Origin: an uncultured Faecalibacterium sp.
GTDB lineage: Bacteria > Bacillota > Clostridia > Oscillospirales > Ruminococcaceae
Length of the DNA stretch: 35,478 nt
Assembly (NCBI GenBank): GCA_900772565.1
Contig: CAAHET010000047.1
Location: 1 to 35,478, forward strand
Reading direction: 5' to 3'
Shown: one piece after another, positions 17,154 through 24,127 of the stretch
How positions within the stretch are numbered: the first letter of the stretch is position 1
Layout of the letters: each line of letters opens with the position of its first letter
Made by a program: the position numbers and the translations under genes
Notes under the pieces: model-generated
Databases searched by the model: none
What the model saw: only the letters and a program-made list of their open reading frames with translations
Told to the model about the DNA's origin: nothing

Positions 17154-17771
17154 ATGCAAGGTTTTCACATTCCTGCGGCACCGCCGCTGTATACCAATAC
17201 CTTTCTGCTCATTTCCGATGCAGGCCATGCCGTGGTCATCGACCCGGCGGCAGAGGTGCACAGCTACGACGAAATTTTAAAGCAGCACAACGCCACCCTT
17301 ACCACCATTCTGTGCACTCATGGCCACTACGACCATGTGGGCAGCGCCGCCGCGCTGAAGGCGGAGTGGAACGCCACCCTCTACTGTGAAAAGGCAGACC
17401 TTGCCGGGGACCGGATGTACCCGCTTTCCGCTGCGGACTGCGGCTACACGGAAGGGGAACAGATCGCGGTGGACGAGCTGCGCTTTACCGCGTGGCACAC
17501 CCCCGGCCACACCCCCGGCAGCGTGGTGCTGCTGTGCGGCGAGCATCTTTTCTGCGGCGATACGCTGTTTGCCGGCAGCATTGGCCGCACCGACCTTGAG
17601 GGCGGCAGCAGCGCACAGATGGCAGACAGCCTGCGCAAGCTGGCACAGCTGCCTATCCCCCGCGAAACACAGGTGCTGCCCGGCCACGGCGAGTTTTCCA
17701 CCTTTGGCGCGGAGCTGGACAACAACTACTATATCCGCAGCGCCCTGCGCGGCGGCAACGACATTTTTTAA
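17154..17771 (+). CDS. Metallo-beta-lactamase-fold hydrolase (glyoxalase II-like)
   Basis: A 205-residue MBL-fold protein. Metal ligands are visible in CTHGHYDHVGS (HxHxDH), HTPGHTPGSV, FCGDTLFAGSIGRTDL (bridging Asp) and LPGHGEFSTFG. This is the short glyoxalase II-like subgroup that sits next to rel-dtd in many Firmicutes; it may hydrolyse thioesters such as S-lactoylglutathione analogues, but the substrate is unproven. The start at 17154 has AAGGAG 6 bases upstream; an in-frame GTG at 17133 lies inside dtd and is less likely. It is two bases after dtd and 12 bases before hemZ. Confidence 0.9.
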   Translation: MQGFHIPAAPPLYTNTFLLISDAGHAVVIDPAAEVHSYDEILKQHNATLTTILCTHGHYDHVGSAAALKAEWNATLYCEKADLAGDRMYPLSAADCGYTEGEQIAVDELRFTAWHTPGHTPGSVVLLCGEHLFCGDTLFAGSIGRTDLEGGSSAQMADSLRKLAQLPIPRETQVLPGHGEFSTFGAELDNNYYIRSALRGGNDIF

Positions 17772-17783
17772 AGAGAGAACGAC

Positions 17784-19253
17784 ATGAAGATCTATATCAC
17801 TGGGCTGCCCTCCGGGTACGAGGTGGAGCATCTTGCCCGCCTGTTTTACCCCATGGCACCCCTGACCCTGACCCCGCCGGAGCCTGCCGAGGACTGTCTG
17901 TGGGCAGAAAAGACCGATACCGGTCTGCGGGTGCTGGTGCGGCAGGGAGAAAAGAGCAAAACGCTGGAAGCCCCGCTGCCGCTGCCGGTGGAGCAGGGCG
18001 GCGAAACCCCGGAGTTTGCCCTTGCCAGCCTGACCTATGACCTGCTGCGCCAGTGGACGGGCATCCGCCCGCCTTGGGGCAAAATGACCGGTGTGCGCCC
18101 GGTGCGCCTGATCCACGATAAGCGCGCCGCCGGGTGGAGCGCAGAGCAGATCGACCGCTTCTTTTTGCAGCGGTTCGACTGCTCGGAGCAAAAATACGCA
18201 ATGGCGAAGGAAATTGCCGACCTGCAGGAGCCGATCCTGCGGCTGGGCAGCGCCCCCAAGACCTACAGCCTGTATATCGGCATCCCGTTCTGCCCCTCCC
18301 GTTGCAGCTATTGCAGCTTTGTCAGCTGCAATCTGGACCGCGACCGCAAGCTGGTGCAGCCCTATGTGGACTGCCTGTGCAAAGAGGTGGCGGAGATCCG
18401 GGTGCAGGCCGAGTGTGCCGGGCTGACCTTGTGCAGCATCTACATTGGCGGCGGCACCCCCACCAGCCTTTCCGCAGCCCAGCTGCGGCAGCTCATGGGC
18501 ACCGTGCGGGAGAATTTTGACCTGACCAAGGTCGTAGAATATACCGTGGAAGCAGGCCGCCCGGACTGCACCGACGCCGAAAAGCTGGCGGTCATCAAGG
18601 AATACGGCGCTACCCGCATCTCCATCAACCCCCAGACCTTCTCGGACGCGGTGCTGGCAAACATCGGCCGCAAGCACTCGGCACAGGATATTCTGGATTG
18701 CTACGCCGATGCCCGCTGCGCCGGGCACGAGGACATCAACATGGACCTCATTGCCGGGCTGCCCGGGGATACGGTGGAGGGCTTTGAGCACAGCCTGCGG
18801 CAGGCCATTGCCTTGCAGCCGGAGAACATCACCGTCCACACCCTTACCCTCAAGCGGGCCTCCCGCATCGTCATCGAGGATCAGAAGGAGAACGACTACG
18901 CGGACGTAGCCGCCATGCTGGAAAAATGCCATCTGCTGGCAGAAGCGGGCTACCGTCCCTATTACCTCTACCGGCAGAAGAATACGCTGCAAAATCTGGA
19001 AAACGTGGGCTGGTGCAAGCCGGGTCACGAGGGTTACTATAATATCTATATCATGGAGGAAGTCCAGACCATCCTCTCGGCGGGTGCAGGCGGCAGCACC
19101 AAACTGGTGGCCGATGGGGGCAAACGGATGCAGCGCATCTTCAATTTCAAGTATCCGAACGAGTATATCCAGCGCTTTGCGGAGGTACTGGAACGGAAAA
19201 AAGGAGTGGCTGAGTTTTATGATCACGATCTGGGTACCGAAACGACTGGTTGA
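17784..19253 (+). CDS. hemZ: Coproporphyrinogen dehydrogenase HemZ-type radical SAM protein
   Basis: A 489-residue radical SAM protein. After an N-terminal domain (about 1-155, with the HemZ hallmark WGKMTGVRPVRL) comes the iron-sulfur cluster motif CPSRCSYC, with cysteines at 170, 174 and 177. SAM-binding YIGGGTPTSL and TVEAGRPD follow, then TRISINPQTFSD and the C-terminal HemW-like helix region. It is related to the oxygen-independent coproporphyrinogen III oxidase HemN. HemZ proteins of anaerobes are annotated with this role, but whether this one makes heme or handles another substrate is uncertain, as no other heme gene is in the window. The start follows AAGAGAGAA. The 3' end overlaps the next gene by 35 bases. 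Confidence 0.9.
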   Translation: MKIYITGLPSGYEVEHLARLFYPMAPLTLTPPEPAEDCLWAEKTDTGLRVLVRQGEKSKTLEAPLPLPVEQGGETPEFALASLTYDLLRQWTGIRPPWGKMTGVRPVRLIHDKRAAGWSAEQIDRFFLQRFDCSEQKYAMAKEIADLQEPILRLGSAPKTYSLYIGIPFCPSRCSYCSFVSCNLDRDRKLVQPYVDCLCKEVAEIRVQAECAGLTLCSIYIGGGTPTSLSAAQLRQLMGTVRENFDLTKVVEYTVEAGRPDCTDAEKLAVIKEYGATRISINPQTFSDAVLANIGRKHSAQDILDCYADARCAGHEDINMDLIAGLPGDTVEGFEHSLRQAIALQPENITVHTLTLKRASRIVIEDQKENDYADVAAMLEKCHLLAEAGYRPYYLYRQKNTLQNLENVGWCKPGHEGYYNIYIMEEVQTILSAGAGGSTKLVADGGKRMQRIFNFKYPNEYIQRFAEVLERKKGVAEFYDHDLGTETTG

Positions 19254-20154
19254 AGTAGACCTCTATAACGTAGCAGCCCGCAGCCCGCAGGCGCTGGCAC
19301 AGCTGAGCGAGAACAGCTACGCCCGGCGGGTGCAGTATGCCGCCCAGAAGGTGCGCGGCTCCGGGGCAAAGATCGTTATGCTGACCGGCCCTTCGGCCAG
19401 CGGCAAGACCACCAGCGCCCACTGTCTGGCAAAGGCTCTGGTACAGCAGGGCACCCCGGCGCAGGTGGTCAGTCTGGACAACTTTTTTAAAGGTGCTGCC
19501 TACTACCCCAAAATGCCGGACGGCACGCTGGACTACGAAAACCTTGAAACGCTGGATCTGCCCCTTATCAAGCAGTGCCTGCGCCAGCTCAGCGAGACCG
19601 GCAAGACCGAGCTGCCCATCTACGATTTTGCCACCGAGCAGCGCGCTGCCGCGGTGGAGCCCATCGACCTGCAAGGCGGTGTGTGCATCGTGGAGGGCAT
19701 CCATGCCTTGAACCCGGAGCTGACCGGCCTTGTGCCGGATGACCAGATCTACCGCATCTACGCCGGTCTGCGGGAGGAATACTGCGTCGATGGCCGCCGG
19801 GTCATCAATACGCAGGATATCCGCCTGTGCCGCCGCACCCTGCGGGACGCCGCAGCCCGCGGCCGCAGCCCCGCCAAGACCCTTTCCATGTGGGACAGGG
19901 TGCTGGACGGTGAGACCCGGTATATCAAGGGCTTCAAGACCACCGCAGACTTTTTGCTGGACACCTCCTTTACCTACGAACTGGGTCTGATCTCCCGGCT
20001 GCTGGGCGAGGTGCGCCGTCAGTTCACGCTGGAAGGTCACAACGCCGAGCTGTGGGACGAGACCGCCCGCCGCTTTGAGCAGGTGGACCCGCTGCCGCTG
20101 GAACTGCTGCCCGCCGACAGTATGCTGTGCGAGTTCTACGGCAGCCGCACCTAA
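19219..20154 (+). CDS. Uridine-kinase-like nucleoside kinase (PRK family)
   Basis: A 311-residue P-loop kinase of the phosphoribulokinase/uridine kinase family. Walker A is GPSASGKTT (57-65). VVSLDNFFKGAAYYPK and DGTLDYENLETLDLP are the nucleoside-site motifs, VEGIHALNPELTGLV the Walker-B-like strand, and RRTLRDAAARGRSPAKTL the lid with arginines. Many clostridial homologues carry an N-terminal TGS or tRNA-synthetase-like domain (about 550 residues); this one has only a ~50-residue N-terminal remnant. ATG 19219 is the first sensible start and lies in a different frame within the last 35 bases of hemZ, about 13 bases after AAGGAG. It is the last gene of the long operon. No clear terminator follows, although a new promoter begins at 20221. 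Confidence 0.83.
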   Translation: MITIWVPKRLVEVDLYNVAARSPQALAQLSENSYARRVQYAAQKVRGSGAKIVMLTGPSASGKTTSAHCLAKALVQQGTPAQVVSLDNFFKGAAYYPKMPDGTLDYENLETLDLPLIKQCLRQLSETGKTELPIYDFATEQRAAAVEPIDLQGGVCIVEGIHALNPELTGLVPDDQIYRIYAGLREEYCVDGRRVINTQDIRLCRRTLRDAAARGRSPAKTLSMWDRVLDGETRYIKGFKTTADFLLDTSFTYELGLISRLLGEVRRQFTLEGHNAELWDETARRFEQVDPLPLELLPADSMLCEFYGSRT

Positions 20155-20220
20155 CAAGTGAAAAATGCGTAAAATTTGTTTCCAAACCAGCACCAAACTG
20201 TAAAAATTGCGGTGCATTCG

Positions 20221-20249
20221 TTGCAATTGCTATAACGCTGCGCTATAAT
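20221..20249 (+). promoter_or_regulatory. Sigma-A promoter of the zinc-ribbon gene
   Basis: TTGCAA (20221-20226) and TATAAT (20244-20249) are spaced by 17 bases. Transcription would begin near 20256, about 70 bases before the ATG at 20329. Confidence 0.8.
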
Positions 20250-20328
20250 GAGGATACGACTCCGGTATGGCGCAGGATGCGCCGCCATCTGCAGAGAATA
20301 TACTGCCAGAATAAGAGAGGTGTCTATT

Positions 20329-20751
20329 ATGGATTTTAACAAGATCAAAGCAATGGGTCTGGAATATGCCGAAAAGGGCAAGAACGCCGCCATGGATCTG
20401 GCCGAAAAGGGCAAGACGCAGGCGCTGTTGGTCAACGAGCAGGGCAAGCTGCTCAAGGCACAGCGTCAGCTGGGTGCACTGGTGTACAGCCTTGCCAAGG
20501 GCAAGGAAGAAAACCAGCCGCTGGTGGATAAATACATCGAGATGATCGATACCATCGAGCAGGAGATCACCCGCCTGAAGGCTGCCCTGACCCCGGCAGA
20601 AGCCGCCGAGGTGGACTACGAAGCCCCCGTGGAGGAGGAAGAAGCTGCCCCGGAACAGCCCGTCCAGCCTGCCCGCAAGACCTGCCCGCAGTGCGGCGCA
20701 CCCGTCTCGGACGATGCGCTGTTCTGCAATAAGTGCGGCGCACAGCTGTAA
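20329..20751 (+). CDS. Zinc-ribbon-domain protein
   Basis: A 140-residue acidic and lysine-rich protein. The N-terminal two-thirds (MDFNKIKAMGLEYAEKGKN ... IEQEITRLKAAL) is strongly helical, with a repeated AEKGK motif, and probably forms a coiled coil. A Glu/Pro/Ala linker follows, then a C-terminal zinc ribbon with two CxxC pairs (CPQCG and CNKCGAQL). No membrane segment is seen. Similar proteins with this layout are common in clostridia, but the role is unknown. The start is set by AGAGAGG 8 bases before ATG. The gene is monocistronic, with its own promoter (20221) and terminator (20792). Confidence 0.82.
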   Translation: MDFNKIKAMGLEYAEKGKNAAMDLAEKGKTQALLVNEQGKLLKAQRQLGALVYSLAKGKEENQPLVDKYIEMIDTIEQEITRLKAALTPAEAAEVDYEAPVEEEEAAPEQPVQPARKTCPQCGAPVSDDALFCNKCGAQL

Positions 20752-20791
20752 GCCGATAACCGGAAAAGTTTGCAACAGGGCGGTATCCCCC

Positions 20792-20812
20792 ACAGGACGC
20801 CGTCCTGTTTTT
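20792..20812 (+). terminator. Rho-independent terminator after the zinc-ribbon gene
   Basis: ACAGGAC pairs with GTCCTGT around a three-base loop (GCC), with a T run ending at 20812, about 40 bases past the stop. Confidence 0.8.
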
Positions 20813-20863
20813 GTGAAAAGCGCAGAAAACCATGAACAAAGCGGGAAAATTGCGGCTTTTTGC

Positions 20864-20892
20864 TTGAAAAACCGCAACGGCTGCGGTAGAAT
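20864..20892 (+). promoter_or_regulatory. Sigma-A promoter of the mazG cluster
   Basis: TTGAAA (20864-20869) and TAGAAT (20887-20892) are 17 bases apart. The predicted start near 20899 leaves a leader of only about 25 bases. Confidence 0.78.
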
Positions 20893-20925
20893 CTACAATA
20901 TCTTTTCGAAAAGGAGATGGAACGT

Positions 20926-21660
20926 GTGCTGGACTGGAACCCACAGCCGCCTTATACGGCGGAGCAGTTGTTACAGGTGATCCGCATTTTGCGGGACCCG
21001 GAAAACGGCTGTCCATGGGATAAGGTGCAGACCCATGCGTCCATCCGCAAAAACTTTCTGGAAGAGACCTGTGAAGCGCTGGAAGCCATTGACGCAGACG
21101 ACGCCGTTCTGCTCCGGGAGGAGCTGGGGGACGTGCTGATGCAGGTGGTGTTCCACGCTGCCATAGAGGAAGAGCGGGGACGCTTTACCTTTGAGGATGT
21201 GTGCCGCAATGTCTGCGAAAAGCTGGTGTTCCGGCACCCCAACATCTTTGCATCTTCCGCAGCGGAAAACGCCGGTATAAATGGCTGGGATGCGCTCAAA
21301 AATAAGGAAAAGGGGCGCACCACCCTGGCGGACGAGCTGGCCACCGTGCCCGCTACGCTGCCCGCGCTCATGCGGGCACAAAAGCTGCAAAAGCGTGCCG
21401 CAGGGCACGGCCTTGGGCAGCAGGACGCAGCCGCAGCGCAGCATCAGCTGGAAGCCGCCGTGCAGGCCTTTGCCAAGGCAGGAGACACTGCAAAGCAGGA
21501 AGCCGCAGGTCAGCTGTTGTTTGCAGCGGTGAACGCCGCCCGGCTTGCAGGGGTGGATGCAGAGGAAGCATTGACCTTTGCGTCCAAGCGCTTTGCACAG
21601 CAGTGTCTGGAACAGGAACAATGCGGTACTCAGGTCGAAGGACCTGCTCCGATAGAATGA
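20926..21660 (+). CDS. mazG: Nucleoside triphosphate pyrophosphohydrolase MazG
   Basis: A 244-residue house-cleaning enzyme that hydrolyses (d)NTPs to monophosphates and pyrophosphate. The motifs GCPWDKVQTH, EETCEALEAID (EExxE-type metal ligands) and LREELGDVLMQVVFHA (ExxD) are clear. After the first domain FRHPNIFAS and WDALKNKEKGR mark the MazG linker, followed by a helical second domain. Its EExxE motif (residues LEAAVQAF, QEAAGQLLFAAVNAARLAGVD) is weak, suggesting a degraded second active site. A GTG start at 20926 is chosen because AAGGAG (20911-20916) lies 9 bases before it; an in-frame ATG at 20917 touches the ribosome site directly and is unlikely. It heads a cluster with HU, rqcP, yabP, yabQ and divIC. 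Confidence 0.93.
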   Translation: MLDWNPQPPYTAEQLLQVIRILRDPENGCPWDKVQTHASIRKNFLEETCEALEAIDADDAVLLREELGDVLMQVVFHAAIEEERGRFTFEDVCRNVCEKLVFRHPNIFASSAAENAGINGWDALKNKEKGRTTLADELATVPATLPALMRAQKLQKRAAGHGLGQQDAAAAQHQLEAAVQAFAKAGDTAKQEAAGQLLFAAVNAARLAGVDAEEALTFASKRFAQQCLEQEQCGTQVEGPAPIE

Positions 21661-21696
21661 GAGAATTTAAGACGAAATCAGATGGAGGCAAATAAT

Positions 21697-21966
21697 ATGA
21701 CCAAGACCGACTTGATCGCACAGGTTGCAGCAAACACCGAAATGAGCAAGAAGAGCGCCGAGCAGGCTGTCAGCGCCGTTTTTGAGGCACTGGGCAAGGC
21801 AATGACCGAGGGCGAAAAGATCACCATCTCCGGCTTCGGCACCTTTGAGGTGCGCGAGCGCGCCGAGCGTCAGGGCATCAACCCCCGCACCCGCGAGCCC
21901 ATCACCATCGCTGCTTCCCGCAGCATCGTGTTCAAGCCCGGCAAGTCCCTGAAGGACACCCTGTAA
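21697..21966 (+). CDS. hup: HU-family DNA-binding protein
   Basis: An 89-residue histone-like protein that bends and compacts DNA as a dimer. It starts MTKTDLIAQVAANTEMSKKSAEQAVSAV, carries the beta-saddle GEKITISGFGTFEVRERAER, and has the DNA-intercalating arm QGINPRTREPITIAAS, with the conserved proline. Length is exactly that of HU (90). ATG 21697 has GGAGG about 8 bases upstream; the in-frame ATG at 21682 overlaps that site. It ends at a strong terminator, so it can be made more abundantly than its neighbours. No good promoter directly ahead was found (only TAGAAT at 21653 without a -35). Confidence 0.97.
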   Translation: MTKTDLIAQVAANTEMSKKSAEQAVSAVFEALGKAMTEGEKITISGFGTFEVRERAERQGINPRTREPITIAASRSIVFKPGKSLKDTL

Positions 21967-21979
21967 TCGGTTCTGTCAC

Positions 21980-22016
21980 GCCGCCGCTGCCTGCACAAGG
22001 TGCGGCGGCTTTTTTT
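21980..22016 (+). terminator. Rho-independent terminator after hup
   Basis: GCCGCCGC (21980-21987) pairs with GCGGCGGC (22002-22009), followed by seven T. It sits between hup and rqcP, so rqcP depends on partial read-through or an unseen promoter. Confidence 0.92.
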
Positions 22017-22040
22017 GCTGAATAGAAAGGAACAGTTCAA

Positions 22041-22286
22041 ATGCGTCTGGATAAATATCTCAAGGTCTCCCGCCTCATCAAGCGCCGCACCGTGGCAAAC
22101 GAGGTGGCGGATGCAGGCCGCATCCTCATCAACGGCAAGGTGGCAAAGGCCAGTCAGGCCGTCAACGCCGGGGACATCATCGAGGTCACTTTCGGCAACC
22201 GTCCCATCAAGGTGCGGGTGCTCTCGGATGTGGAGCCCCGCACCAAGGACGTTGCCCGCGAGATGTACGAGGTGATCGCGGAATAA
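22041..22286 (+). CDS. rqcP: S4-domain ribosome quality-control factor RqcP (YabO/RlbA)
   Basis: An 81-residue protein that is almost entirely an S4 RNA-binding domain: MRLDKYLKVSRLIKRRT, ADAGRILINGKVAKASQAV and GDIIEV. Firmicute RqcP/YabO binds stalled 50S subunits with RqcH and promotes alanine-tail synthesis on blocked nascent chains. Length and the position between hup and yabP match the B. subtilis gene. AAAGGAA lies about 9 bases before the ATG. RqcH is not in the window. Confidence 0.92.
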   Translation: MRLDKYLKVSRLIKRRTVANEVADAGRILINGKVAKASQAVNAGDIIEVTFGNRPIKVRVLSDVEPRTKDVAREMYEVIAE

Positions 22287-22331
22287 CCGCCCTGCCTGCC
22301 CGCATACAATGCTGGCAGAGGGGGACTGCCT

Positions 22332-22610
22332 ATGGAAAAAGCTGCCGCAAAGCCGCCGCTGCCCCATGACCTGATCTTGGAGAGTCGCAGCAGGCTGACC
22401 GTCACCGGGGTGCAGCGGGTGCTGCATTGCAGCGCCGAAAGCGCCGCGCTGGAGACCGGCAAGGGCATTTTGCACCTGTCCGGTGCGCAGATCAGTATGC
22501 AGACACTGGACTTAGAAGCCGGGGAAGCGAAGCTGACCGGGCGGTTCGATGGGCTGGAGTACACCGCCGCCCGCGCAGCTGGGGGCTTCTGGCACCGGCT
22601 GCTGCGCTGA
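22332..22610 (+). CDS. yabP: Sporulation protein YabP
   Basis: A 92-residue protein matching the YabP/YqfC fold: HDLILESRSRLTVTGVQRVL, then ILHLSGAQISMQTLDLEAGEAKLTGRFDGLEY, with alternating beta strands. In spore formers YabP is made in the mother cell and supports coat or cortex assembly. The position after rqcP is conserved. AGGGGG lies 8 bases upstream. The last base of its stop is the first base of the yabQ ATG. If the host is a non-sporulating Faecalibacterium-like organism, this is a retained or repurposed gene. Confidence 0.87.
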   Translation: MEKAAAKPPLPHDLILESRSRLTVTGVQRVLHCSAESAALETGKGILHLSGAQISMQTLDLEAGEAKLTGRFDGLEYTAARAAGGFWHRLLR

Positions 22611-23083
22611 TGGTGCAGGTATTGTTGCCCGCCTGGCTTTTGCAGGAAGCCGCTGCCTGTGCCGTGCTGGGCGCTGCCCTTGGTGCGGTGCGGGCTTTTT
22701 TGCCGGTGCGGGGCAGGGCGGCTTTTGTGCCGGACGTGCTGCTTTCCGGCGCAGTGCTGCTGGCCTGCCAGAGCTACGCCGCCGGGTACAGCACCGCTGC
22801 CGTGCTGCGCTGGTACATGGTGGCGGCAGCCTTTGCCGCCGCCCTTTGCACCGCCGGGGTGCTGGGCGTCCCGTTGCGGGCGCTAGGGCGGGGGATCCGG
22901 GCTGTTTTGCGTCTGCCCGGCCGGTTTTTGCACCGTTTTGCGGTGCAGCCTGTGCGCCGCCGCCGCGCTGCGGCGAAAACTGCCCGCAAATTACGCCGGA
23001 ACGCGGAAAGAACCGCAAAAAAATCCAAAAAGAACTTGCCAAACCAGCGGGCATTGTTGTATAATTCAAACGTATCAAAGTAA
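22610..23083 (+). CDS. yabQ: YabQ-like membrane protein (sporulation-type)
   Basis: A 157-residue protein with four likely membrane segments (about residues 2-28, 41-58, 63-84 and possibly 85-100), then a very basic cytoplasmic tail (RRRRAAAKTARKLRRNAERTAKK). Size, topology and position directly after yabP identify YabQ, a forespore/mother-cell membrane protein required for cortex formation in B. subtilis; sequence conservation in this family is poor. The start overlaps the yabP stop by one base, indicating coupling. The 3' end contains the divIC promoter. Confidence 0.75.
   Translation: MVQVLLPAWLLQEAAACAVLGAALGAVRAFLPVRGRAAFVPDVLLSGAVLLACQSYAAGYSTAAVLRWYMVAAAFAAALCTAGVLGVPLRALGRGIRAVLRLPGRFLHRFAVQPVRRRRAAAKTARKLRRNAERTAKKSKKNLPNQRALLYNSNVSK
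23036..23065 (+). promoter_or_regulatory. Sigma-A promoter of divIC inside the 3' end of yabQ
   Basis: TTGCCA (23036-23041) and TATAAT (23060-23065) with an 18-base spacer lie in the last codons of yabQ. Transcription would start near 23072, about 58 bases before divIC, allowing division and S1 genes to be made independently of yabP/yabQ. Confidence 0.78.
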
Positions 23084-23129
23084 GAGAACAGACGCAGAAG
23101 GTCTGCTGTTCAGACAGGAGCGTAAGGCA

Positions 23130-23435
23130 ATGACGAATACGGGACGCAAAAAGCGCAGAAAGAATGCAGTGGTCACCATGGCGTTCCGCCTGTTTTTCGT
23201 GCTGCTTTTGCTGAGTATGCTGGCGGCTTATATCTCCAATCAGGTCACCATCAGCTCCAAGCGGGCAGAACTGGAAACACTGAACGAACAGGTGGCGCAG
23301 CAACAGACGGAAAATCAGGAACTGCAGCGCGTACTGAGCGGCGATGCCGACCAGATCACCGAATGGGTCGCACGCGACTCTTACAACTACGCCGCACCCA
23401 ACGAGCGCATCTTTGTGGATGTGACCGGTAACTGA
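23130..23435 (+). CDS. divIC: Septum-formation initiator (DivIC/FtsB family)
   Basis: A 101-residue bitopic membrane protein. A basic N-terminus (RKKRRKN) precedes one membrane segment (about residues 18-36, RLFFVLLLLSMLAAYI). A leucine/glutamine-rich coiled coil follows (about 40-72, ELETLNEQVAQQQTENQELQ), then the conserved tail EWVARDSYNYAAPNERIFVD. It is part of the divisome with FtsL/DivIB. The start is set by AGGAG 9 bases before the ATG. Order yabQ-divIC-S1 matches B. subtilis and clostridia. Confidence 0.93.
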   Translation: MTNTGRKKRRKNAVVTMAFRLFFVLLLLSMLAAYISNQVTISSKRAELETLNEQVAQQQTENQELQRVLSGDADQITEWVARDSYNYAAPNERIFVDVTGN

Positions 23436-23481
23436 CCGCGCGGCAGGTCAAGAGTATTTGGAAAACAAGGAGTATTGAGTT

Positions 23482-24033
23482 TTGGCAATTGAGGTAGGGA
23501 ACGTATTCGAAGGCCGCGTGACCGGTGTAAAGCCCTTTGGCGCATTTATTGCACTGCCGGAGGGGCGTGTCGGCATGGTCCACATTTCCGAGGTATCCAA
23601 CGAGTTCGTGCAGGATATCAACACTGTGCTGCACGATGGCGATGAAGTAAAGGTGCAGGTCATCAACATTGCACCGGACGGCAAGATCGCGCTGTCCATC
23701 AAGCGGCTGCTGCCCCCGGCGCCGCGTCAGCCCCGGGAAGGTCGCCCCGCAGGCGGCCCCCGTCCGGGCGGTTTCCGCAATGGGCAGGAGGGCGGACGCT
23801 CCGGCGGGCGCGGTGCTGGCCGTGCCCCCCGTGAGGGCGGCAGAGGCCCTGCCCGGGAGGCGGCACCCCGCGTGTGGCAGCCCAAGGCACCCACTCGCTC
23901 CGACAACCTGAGCTTTGAGGACATGATGAGCCGCTTCAAGAGCCAGAGCGAGGAGAAAATGGCGGACCTCGATCACGAGACCAACAACCGCCGGGGCGGC
24001 GGCTATGCGCCCCGCAGCCGCCGTGGCCGCTGA
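23482..24033 (+). CDS. S1-domain RNA-binding protein with RG-rich tail (YabR-like)
   Basis: A 183-residue protein. Residues 1-75 form one S1 RNA-binding domain (EVGNVFEGRVTGVKPFGAFI, GRVGMVHISEVSNEFVQDI, VKVQVINIAPDGKIALSIK), like B. subtilis YabR in the same gene order. A low-complexity tail rich in Arg, Gly and Pro follows (about 77-135, such as GGRSGGRGAGRAPREGGRG), then an acidic helix containing LSFEDMMSRFKSQSEEKM and a final RG-rich end. The start codon is TTG at 23482, supported by AAGGAG 9 bases upstream; no ATG is available in this frame. Such tails bind RNA loosely and are prone to condensation in other systems; that role here is inference. It is followed by a terminator. Confidence 0.9.
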   Translation: MAIEVGNVFEGRVTGVKPFGAFIALPEGRVGMVHISEVSNEFVQDINTVLHDGDEVKVQVINIAPDGKIALSIKRLLPPAPRQPREGRPAGGPRPGGFRNGQEGGRSGGRGAGRAPREGGRGPAREAAPRVWQPKAPTRSDNLSFEDMMSRFKSQSEEKMADLDHETNNRRGGGYAPRSRRGR

Positions 24034-24068
24034 GCCATTGCATCAGCTGGGATCACAAGGAACACAGG

Positions 24069-24102
24069 CAGGCCTGTCCCCGGTCGGACAGGTCTGTTTT
24101 TT
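24069..24102 (+). terminator. Rho-independent terminator after the S1-protein gene
   Basis: CCTGTCC (24073-24079) pairs with GGACAGG (24086-24092), extended by CAG/CTG outside a G-T wobble, then a run of six T. It also lies just before the methyltransferase gene. Confidence 0.88.
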
Positions 24103-24127
24103 CGGGACTGAACAGAAAGGAACTACC

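Noticed and set aside
21631..21646. Hairpin CAGGTC-GAAG-GACCTG at the end of mazG
   Set aside because: It has no T-run and lies within the coding region, so it is not called a terminator; it may only slow ribosomes or be chance.
21653..21658. TAGAAT as -10 of a hup promoter
   Set aside because: The bases 17 upstream (TCAGGT) do not resemble a -35 box.
23433..23456. TGACC/GGTCA hairpin after divIC
   Set aside because: The stem is five pairs and no T-run follows, so the S1-protein gene is taken as co-transcribed with divIC.
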